From NCBI GenBank assembly GCA_934130025.1, contig CAKOXG010000034.1:1-11861 (forward strand): DNA of 11,861 bases. The letters are read 5' to 3'. A program made the position numbers and the translations under genes. The notes beneath the pieces were generated by a model. The model saw nothing but the letters and a program-made list of their open reading frames with translations. It did no database searches and was not told the DNA's origin. The stretch is from an uncultured Clostridia bacterium. Its GTDB lineage: Bacteria > Bacillota > Clostridia > TANB77 > CAG-508. Each line of letters begins with the position of its first letter. Positions within the stretch are counted from its first letter, which is position 1. This document shows, in pieces, positions 7,001-11,861 of this stretch.

Positions 7001-7079
7001 TGATTGGGGACGGTTCCTTTTGCAAAATTTTTGATTGGGGATGGTTCTTTTCGCGAAAAGAACTGTCCCCAATCAAAAA
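7001..7079. repeat. REP-like palindrome plus a partial extra copy
   Basis: Bases 7028-7079 form a near-perfect 26-bp inverted repeat centred on TCGCGA. The only imperfections, 7042/7065 and 7043/7064, are T-G and G-T wobbles. A truncated third copy of the arm (TGATTGGGGACGGTTC) stands at 7001-7016. This GGGGACGGTTC palindrome type is, from general knowledge, recurrent between genes in Clostridia and resembles REP or MITE elements. The right arm ends directly against the ribosome binding site of the next gene (AAGGAG 7080-7085), so an RNA hairpin could form in that leader. The 225-bp gap 6868-7092 otherwise holds an AT-rich stretch with a T12 run (6967-6978). I see no convincing promoter in it. 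Confidence 0.75.
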
Positions 7080-7092
7080 AAGGAGAAAAGAT

Positions 7093-7776
7093 ATGCTAAT
7101 AAATTTCACAAGAGCAATAATCTTATATATCGTAGTCTTAATAGTAATGCGCCTAATGGGCAAAAGAGAAATAGGACAACTTCAACCATTTGAGCTTGCA
7201 ATTGCAATAATGATAGCAGACTTAGCATCAATTCCAATGACAGAAACGGGAATTCCAATTTCAAATGGTATTGTTCCAATAATTGGTTTACTTGTAATGC
7301 ATTTAATAATATCTACAATAAATTTAAAAAGTATAAGGGCAAGAGAAGCAATTTGTGGTAAACCAAGAATTTTAATATATAGAGGAAAAATTGATGAACA
7401 AGCTTTAATTAAGGAAAGATTTACATTAAATGAGCTTCAGGAAAGACTAAGGGCAAAAGATGTTATAAATATTGGAGACGTAGAATATGCAATATTAGAA
7501 ACTAGTGGACAGGTTACGGTTATTGAAAAACCTAATAAAAGAAAAACAATTCCAGAGGACTTTAATATAATGCCAGATTATGAAGGTCTTCCTTATGATT
7601 TGGTTGTAGATGGTAAAATTATGAATGAAAATCTAATGAAAATAGGAAAAAATTATAATTGGCTTTTAATTGAGGTGGAAAAATTTGGATTCAAGCCAGA
7701 AGAAGCTTTACTTGTGACATATGATGGCAAAGGTCAAATTTTTTGCCAAAAGAAAGAAAATAAAAAGGGGAATTAG
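7093..7776 (+). CDS. DUF421 (YetF/YcaP-type) membrane protein
   Basis: A 227-residue protein with three N-terminal membrane segments (about 5-22, 31-49 and 59-80) followed by a cytoplasmic domain, the standard DUF421 layout. Family signatures are visible: MRLMGKREIGQLQPFELAIAIMIADLASIPM (split: RLMGKREIGQ, then QPFELAI), KPRILIYRGKIDEQAL, FTLNELQERLRAKDVINIGD and VEYAILETSGQVTV. The biochemical role of DUF421 proteins is not established; YetF-type members are linked to spore and envelope functions. ATG 7093 is preceded by AAGGAG with 7-nt spacing. DUF4363 follows after 3 bp, a gene pair common in Clostridia, so the two products probably work together at the membrane. Confidence 0.92.
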   Translation: MLINFTRAIILYIVVLIVMRLMGKREIGQLQPFELAIAIMIADLASIPMTETGIPISNGIVPIIGLLVMHLIISTINLKSIRAREAICGKPRILIYRGKIDEQALIKERFTLNELQERLRAKDVINIGDVEYAILETSGQVTVIEKPNKRKTIPEDFNIMPDYEGLPYDLVVDGKIMNENLMKIGKNYNWLLIEVEKFGFKPEEALLVTYDGKGQIFCQKKENKKGN

Positions 7777-7779
7777 TTT

Positions 7780-8163
7780 ATGCATAAGGAATTAGTTATT
7801 TGCATTATTTTAGTTGTTTTAATAATTATAGGAGATATTGTTACTCAAAATTATACAAAAAATACGGTGAACTATATAACAAATGAGTTGGAATTATTAA
7901 AACAGGGATTATTAGAAAAATCTAAGCAGCAAGCTGATGATGAAATAAATAAAATTGATAAGAAATGGAAAGAGGTTCATGATAAATTGGCATATTATAT
8001 TGAACATGATGAGCTTGAAAAGGTTGAAACTAATTTTACAGCTTGCAAAAGTTTAGCAAGTAATGGCGAATATAGCCAGGCTATAAGTGAGATTGAAAAA
8101 ACAATTTATGTATTAGACCATATTACAGATAAATATTCGTTTAATCTAGTCAATATTTTTTAG
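7780..8163 (+). CDS. DUF4363 family membrane-anchored protein
   Basis: A 127-residue protein with one N-terminal hydrophobic segment (LVICIILVVLIIIGDIV, ~5-21), then an extracytoplasmic helical domain. Family features are KKWKEVHDKLAYYIEHDELEKVE (split: WKEVHDKLAYYIEHDE), GEYSQAISEIEKTIYVLDHI and a C-terminal FNLVNIF. It begins three bases after the DUF421 stop, with GGGG (7767-7770) as a modest ribosome binding site, so it is co-transcribed with and probably translationally linked to DUF421. Function is unknown. Length and layout are normal for the family. Confidence 0.9.
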   Translation: MHKELVICIILVVLIIIGDIVTQNYTKNTVNYITNELELLKQGLLEKSKQQADDEINKIDKKWKEVHDKLAYYIEHDELEKVETNFTACKSLASNGEYSQAISEIEKTIYVLDHITDKYSFNLVNIF

Positions 8164-8168
8164 TATTA

Positions 8169-8197
8169 TTGAAATTTTAAATAAAATTTAGTATAAT
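8169..8197 (+). promoter_or_regulatory. Near-consensus sigma-A promoter
   Basis: TTGAAA (8169-8174), 17-bp spacer, TATAAT (8192-8197). The predicted start, near 8204, leaves a very short leader with AGGA at 8203-8206 before ATG 8215. It drives the disrupted gene at 8215-8780. Confidence 0.7.
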
Positions 8198-8214
8198 AAA
8201 GCAGGATTTATTCT

Positions 8215-8780
8215 ATGGAAATTTGTATTTGGCTTTATTGTAATTTATAATACGGTAACTCTGCTAGGCATTGTAGATTCTTTGGATTTGGCAGAAGTTT
8301 TATATGTTAGCTTAATCATATTAACTATAATGCCATTTGCTTTAGAAAAATACCGGGAATCTATTAAAAACAAAGTAGTCAAAGAAAAATTCCAAGCATT
8401 TGAAGACATTATGGAAAATGATATAAGTGACTGGAATGATGTTGATAGTGATATTGATATGTATGACTTGAACGGTATTAAATATGCTCCAAATTTTGGC
8501 AAAATATAAAGTGCTAGATATGGCAGCAATATTAATAAATGCAATAGCAGAACATCCAGTATATAAAAAGAGATTTTTGGCATTTGATGCTGATGAAGTA
8601 GAAGATGAAATAAACGTTTTATACATGAAGATAATATTAAAAAAATTTCTTCTTCTTTATGAGCCATATTTTGACTCAGAAAAAATAAAAAAAATTAAAA
8701 TAACAGATTTAACTGTTTTAATGCACGAAGATTATGAATGGGGATATACATATGATGTATTAAAAAGAGCTCTTTTGTAA
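8215..8780 (+). pseudogene. Unrecognised membrane-protein gene broken by frameshifts
   Basis: I do not recognise the family. Two coding-like stretches lie in successive frames. The first (open from 8192, ending at 8509) has two hydrophobic segments (KFVFGFIVIYNTVTLLGIV; AEVLYVSLIILTIMPFAL) then charged sequence (KYRESIKNKVVKEKFQAFED, NDISDWNDVDSDIDMYD). The second (8472-8780) reads ILAKYKVLDMAAILINAIA, LLYEPYFDSEKIKKIKITDL and MHEDYEWGYTYDVLKRALL. They join naturally with a +1 shift near 8490-8500 (KYAP-ILAKYKVLD). ATG 8215, the only start with promoter and AGGA spacing, is also one base out of phase with the first stretch, which has no ATG near its beginning. So there are probably two indels, or two overlapping genes with unusual starts. 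This gene contains the only other in-frame CGG on the plus strand (8351), read without a shift. Confidence 0.5.
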
Positions 8781-8793
8781 CATTTTAACCTTT

Positions 8794-8822
8794 AAAAGCT
8801 AAGGGATAACCTTAGCTTTTTT
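8794..8822 (+). terminator. Rho-independent terminator
   Basis: An 11-bp perfect stem (8794-8804 with 8810-8820) around a 5-nt loop, running into T6 (8817-8822). It closes the transcription unit ending at 8780 and separates it from the polysaccharide genes. Confidence 0.9.
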
Positions 8823-8900
8823 GGATGGTATGATGGGTATGTCGTAAATCTGGAGTGAAAGTTCCAAGAGGTGCAAAGGAAGATATTATAACTAAAATGC

Positions 8901-8929
8901 TTGACTTGATAAATCTAATAAGATAGAAT
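8901..8929 (+). promoter_or_regulatory. Probable sigma-A promoter of the GT2-GH5 operon
   Basis: TTGACT (8901-8906), 17-bp spacer, TAGAAT (8924-8929), about 30 nt before the AAGAGGA ribosome binding site (8956-8962) and ATG 8968. Upstream, 8834-8923 is a 30-codon open stretch without a start (contains GVKVPRGAKEDIITKMLDLI) that may be a gene remnant. It overlaps the promoter, so it is not listed as a gene. Confidence 0.65.
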
Positions 8930-8967
8930 ATGGAATAGAAAATGAGTAAGAAAATAAGAGGAAACAA

Positions 8968-10540
8968 ATGGAAAAAGAAATTATAAAAAATATAATATCA
9001 AAAATTACTTTAATATGTTCAGTAATTTATATAATATGGAGAATAGCATTTACCCTACCAATAAGACTACGGAGCGTTATCAACAGTAGTTGGAATTATG
9101 TATATATTAATTGAAATTATGGAAGTTTTAGAATTTATAGTACATTATATAAATATATTATCTGTAAAAAAGAAAGAAAAAACTTCTCAAAACACGAGAT
9201 TAAAATGTCAAGATATAGATGTAATTATAGCAACAATAAATGAAGGAATAGATGTACTAGAAAAAAATGTAAAATCATGTTTAAAAATGGAATATGAGGA
9301 TAAAGAGAAAATTCATATTTATTTATGTGATGATGGAAATAGAAAAGAAGTAAAAGAATTAGCAGAAAAATATAATGTTGGATATATAACGAGAAACGAT
9401 AATAAAGATGCAAAAGCAGGAAATTATAATAATGCCTTAAAGTACTTAAAATCTAAATATATACTTACATTAGATGCAGATATGTGTCCAAGCCCACAGT
9501 TTTTAAATGAAACAATGTATTTGTTTGAAAAGGAGAAGAATGTAGGTTTTGTACAAACACCACAAGCATTTGAAAATTTAGATATATATCAAAGTAGGTT
9601 TGGAGTAAAAAACACAATTGCATTTGATCAAAACTTTTTTTACCACTATATGCAACCAGCAAAAAATGCAACAAATACGGTAGTGTATTGTGGTACAAAT
9701 GCAATAATTTTAAGAGAAGCATTGGACAAAATTGGAGGATTTGCAAGAAAAACTTTAACAGAAGATATTGCAACAGGTATGCTAATAGAAGCTAAAGGAT
9801 ATAAGGGAATATATGTGGACAAGGTTCTTGCAATAGGATATTCGCCAAATAATTTAAAAGACTTTATAAACCAAAGAAAAAGATGGTCTGCAGGTTGCAT
9901 ACAAATGGAAAAAAATTATCATATTTTGCGTCAAAAAGGATTAAATATAAGACAAAAATTAGAATATTTATCATGTGTAAGTTATTGGTTTTTTCCAGTT
10001 AAAACGTTTTTATATTTGATAGCTCCAATTTTATTTAGTGTATTTAAAATTGCAATTATAGATAGCCCTGTAAATATTTTTCTAATAATGTGGTTACCTC
10101 AATACATATTAAAAAGGTTTATACTAGATAAAGTATACTCAAATATGCGTTCTGCCACATGGAATAAAATATATGAAATAATTTTGTTCCCAAGTTTGGT
10201 TTTAACATGTATAAAAGAATTTTTAGGAATACGAAAAAAGGAGTTTGTGGTAACAGATAAAAAATTTAAAATAAACCAAAAAGATAAGACAAATATAAAA
10301 TTATGTATTGGTCATTTAATATTTTTAGGAATTAATGTAATATCATATATATTTTCAATAAAAAGCAGATATATATTGCCAGCAATATTTAGTGTAATAA
10401 ATATAGGGTATTTAATGTTAGCAATTATATTTGATTTAAACAAACAAAAATATGTAGAAGAAAATATTGATAAAACGAAAACTAATATAAAATACAAATA
10501 TAGAGCCATATTTAAAATTTTTAAGGAGATGGAGTTTTGA
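8968..10540 (+). CDS. Processive family 2 glycosyltransferase (cellulose-synthase-like), with +1 frameshift at 9070
   Basis: Membrane enzyme polymerising a beta-linked polysaccharide from a UDP-sugar on the cytoplasmic face. ATG 8968 has AAGAGGA at 8956-8962. The first 34 codons (KNIISKITLICSVIYIIWRI, AFTLPIR) lead to CTA CGG A. Skipping one base gives GALSTVVGIMYILIEIMEVL and a 523-residue protein with N-terminal membrane helices. Without the shift, translation stops after about 50 codons. In merged numbering the catalytic motifs are CDDG (~120-123), DAD (169-171), TED (264-266) and QRKRW (302-306), the D, DxD, TED, QxxRW set of BcsA-type synthases. Membrane segments follow (~326-349, 405-425, 430-445). 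There is no C-terminal PilZ domain, so c-di-GMP control like that of BcsA is not apparent. Internal ATG 9098 would remove the first helices. The 3' end overlaps the GH5 gene. Confidence 0.9.
9067..9073 (+). other. +1 frameshift site CTA-C-GGA in the GT2 gene
   Basis: In-frame CTA CGG A. Skipping C 9070 yields PIRLGALS. Skipping C 9067 instead would yield PIRYGALS, which fits the length equally well, so the exact extra base is ambiguous here. The A-CGG-A context is the same as at 3019 and 6028. Confidence 0.75.
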
Positions 10541-11508
10541 AAAAAGTAAGGATTTGGGGAGTAATATGTGTAATAATTGTTTTACTAGTAATTATATGCA
10601 TTTATTTTAACAAAGAAAATGTAAGTAAATTAAAGGTAAAAGATGGAGTATTAAAAAATAGCTTTGGAAGAACGGTTCAACTTAGAGGGGTGAGCAGTCA
10701 CGGCATTCAGTGGGACTTAGAGGATAATATAGTTAATTATGATAATTTAAAGTTACTAAAAGAAGATTGGAATATAAATGTGTTTAGAATTGCAATGTAT
10801 ACGGAAGAGGATGGATATTTATATAACAAGGAGACAATAAAAAATAAGGTAATAGATATTATTGATAATTGCATAGAACTTAAACTATATGTAATTGTTG
10901 ATTGGCATATATTATCTGATAATAATCCCAATATACATAAACAAGAGGCGATTGAGTTTTTTGATGAAATATCGAAAAAATATAGCAAAAATAATAATTT
11001 AATATATGAAATATGTAATGAACCAAATGGAGATAATGTTAGATGGGAAAGTTCGGTGTATCCATATGCAAAAGATGTAATTGAGACAATAAGAAAAAAT
11101 TCGCCCGATTCGTTGGTAATTGTTGGAACACCTGACTGGTGCAAAAGTGTGATGGAGGTTATTGGAAGTCAGTTGCCATATAAAAATGTAATGTATGCTT
11201 TCCATTTTTATTCTGGAACACATGGCGAGGTATATAGAAAGTCGCTTGAATATGCTATTGAAAAGGGTGTGCCTGTATTTGTTTCGGAATGGGGAACTAG
11301 TGTGGCTGATAATGGTGACCAGGTTTTTGAGAAAGAAGCGGATGAGTGGCTAGAATTTTTAAATAATAGAAATATAAGCTGGGTCAATTGGGCACTTTCT
11401 AATAAGGATGAGGCGACAAGTATTTTGAAAAAAGGAACAAAAGAAGTGAAAGATGAGAATTTAACACAATCTGGTTTATATGTTAAGAAAAAAATTCAAA
11501 AAAAATAA
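10537..11508 (+). CDS. Membrane-anchored GH5 endoglucanase (cellulase-like)
   Basis: Extracytoplasmic glycoside hydrolase cleaving beta-1,4-glucan-type chains, by family. One N-terminal anchor (IWGVICVIIVLLVIICIYF, ~6-24) is followed by a GH5 (subfamily-2-like) barrel of normal length: GRTVQLRGVSSHGIQW (44-59), FRIAMYTEEDGY (83-94), VIVDWHILSDN (119-129), YEICNEPNG with acid/base E162, AFHFYSGTH (221-229), and VFVSEWGTS with nucleophile E251. WVNWALSNK near the end is also typical. The start is TTG 10537, whose last two bases lie in the TGA stop of the GT2 gene (TTGA overlap). AAGGAG (10523-10528) at 8-nt spacing supports it, and implies translational coupling. Pairing a synthase with a hydrolase mirrors bcsA-bcsZ, so a role in editing or releasing the nascent polymer is inferred rather than nutrient digestion. 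Confidence 0.9.
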   Translation: MKKVRIWGVICVIIVLLVIICIYFNKENVSKLKVKDGVLKNSFGRTVQLRGVSSHGIQWDLEDNIVNYDNLKLLKEDWNINVFRIAMYTEEDGYLYNKETIKNKVIDIIDNCIELKLYVIVDWHILSDNNPNIHKQEAIEFFDEISKKYSKNNNLIYEICNEPNGDNVRWESSVYPYAKDVIETIRKNSPDSLVIVGTPDWCKSVMEVIGSQLPYKNVMYAFHFYSGTHGEVYRKSLEYAIEKGVPVFVSEWGTSVADNGDQVFEKEADEWLEFLNNRNISWVNWALSNKDEATSILKKGTKEVKDENLTQSGLYVKKKIQKK

Positions 11509-11515
11509 AAAATAC

Positions 11516-11543
11516 TTGACTTTGAATAAATAAATGGTATAAA
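11516..11543 (+). promoter_or_regulatory. Probable promoter with extended -10 for the third pilin-like gene
   Basis: TTGACT (11516-11521), 16-bp spacer, TATAAA (11538-11543), with TGG directly before the -10 element (extended -10). It lies 8 bp after the GH5 stop, and I see no terminator between them. Confidence 0.65.
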
Positions 11544-11580
11544 ATTTGAATGTAAAAATTAAAAGGAGGAGTTTAAAAAA

Positions 11581-11861
11581 ATGAAAAAATTACAAAAGCA
11601 AAATGCTATAACATTAATTGCATTAGTAGTTACGATAATTGTTCTACTAATTTTAGCAGGAATAAGCATAACGATGTTAACAGGGCAAAATGGAATACTA
11701 AATAGAGCAGGAGAAGCAAAGGAAAAGACTGATGTTGCTCAAAAAGATGAAAATAGTAAATTGACAAATTATGAAAACATAATGAATATGTATGAATCTG
11801 GAGATAATTATGTTCCAATTGAAGACATAAGCGATGAAATAGACGGATTGCCAGAAAAGAA
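11581..11861 (+). CDS. Pilin-leader surface protein, third copy (3' partial)
   Basis: Begins at ATG 11581 with a strong AAGGAGGA (11563-11570) 10 bases upstream, and is open through the window end (93 codons seen). The leader KQNA then ITLIALVVTIIVLLILAG is a prepilin-like signal and helix, with Ala in place of the usual Gly before the cleavage point and Ala in place of Glu5. It continues without interruption through GISITMLTGQNGILNRAGEA, that is GCA GGA with no extra C, so this copy is the in-frame reference for the two shifted paralogues. A Lys/Glu/Asp-rich stalk follows (DVAQKDENSKLTNYENIMNM), then an acidic stretch (YVPIEDISDEIDGLP) where a variable C-terminal domain should start; its type lies outside the window. 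By analogy with the paralogues it is a surface-displayed protein. Whether these proteins assemble into pili is unknown. Confidence 0.85.
   Translation, partial: MKKLQKQNAITLIALVVTIIVLLILAGISITMLTGQNGILNRAGEAKEKTDVAQKDENSKLTNYENIMNMYESGDNYVPIEDISDEIDGLPEK

Noticed and set aside
8834..8926. Open stretch of 30 codons as a small gene
   Set aside because: It has no start codon or ribosome binding site and overlaps the GT2 promoter; at most a remnant.
9098..9100. ATG 9098 as the true start of the GT2 enzyme
   Set aside because: There is no ribosome binding site before it, and homologous-looking membrane sequence continues upstream across the shift to ATG 8968, which has a promoter and a ribosome binding site.
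1..11861. CRISPR arrays, tRNA or rRNA genes, riboswitches
   Set aside because: No spaced repeats, cloverleaf or rRNA-like stretches, and no recognisable riboswitch core were seen on either strand.

Overview
The window looks like a chromosomal segment of an uncultured, low-GC anaerobic member of the Bacillota (Clostridia type, probably gut-associated). This is inferred from the strong A/T codon bias, AGGAGG-type ribosome binding sites, Arg encoded mostly by AGA, and gene families typical of Clostridia: DUF421 next to DUF4363, 4-TMS holin-like proteins, BspA-type LRR proteins, and pilin-like proteins with a shared G/A-ITLIALVVTI leader. No species can be named from sequence alone.

Layout. (1) 1-1229: the 3' part of a pilin-anchored protein with an FGE/C-type-lectin-like domain. 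Its C-terminus is a GC-rich, NNC/NNT-codon tract, the signature of a diversity-generating retroelement (DGR) variable region. No reverse transcriptase or template repeat lies in the window. (2) 1230-1408: noncoding DNA with a large stem-loop that competes with a second fold. (3) 1409-2846: a complete IS3-family (IS150-like) element with orfA and orfB. (4) 2935-4447: a second pilin-leader protein, this one carrying BspA/TpLRR leucine-rich repeats. (5) 4557-6412: a eukaryotic-type UDP-sugar pyrophosphorylase overlapping a GlmU-C-like left-handed beta-helix protein. (6) 6490-6867, minus strand: a holin-like membrane protein. (7) 7001-7079: a REP-like palindrome, then DUF421 and DUF4363 genes. (8) 8215-8780: a broken, unrecognised membrane-protein gene with a near-consensus promoter and a good terminator. 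(9) 8968-11508: a processive GT2 glycosyltransferase translationally coupled to a membrane-anchored GH5 glucanase, which looks like a minimal cellulose-like exopolysaccharide module. (10) 11581-end: a third pilin-leader protein, cut by the window edge.

How the genes fit together. Much of the window is about the cell surface: three proteins share one pilin N-terminus but differ in C-terminal cargo, UDP-sugar supply genes sit upstream, and a polymer synthase/hydrolase pair sits downstream.

Most unusual observation. Three unrelated genes (pilin-LRR, beta-helix protein, GT2) are each broken by a +1 shift at the same kind of site: an NNA codon, then in-frame CGG followed by A. The natural protein is restored if the C is skipped (GCA-C-GGA, GTA-C-GGA, CTA-C-GGA). 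The first pilin gene carries the same extra C at the window edge. Across the plus strand, in-frame CGG occurs otherwise only once, in the already disrupted gene at 8215-8780, where it is followed by G and the frame continues. Either this organism uses +1 recoding at A-CGG-A, or this is a systematic mutation or sequencing artefact. Raw reads and related genomes would decide.
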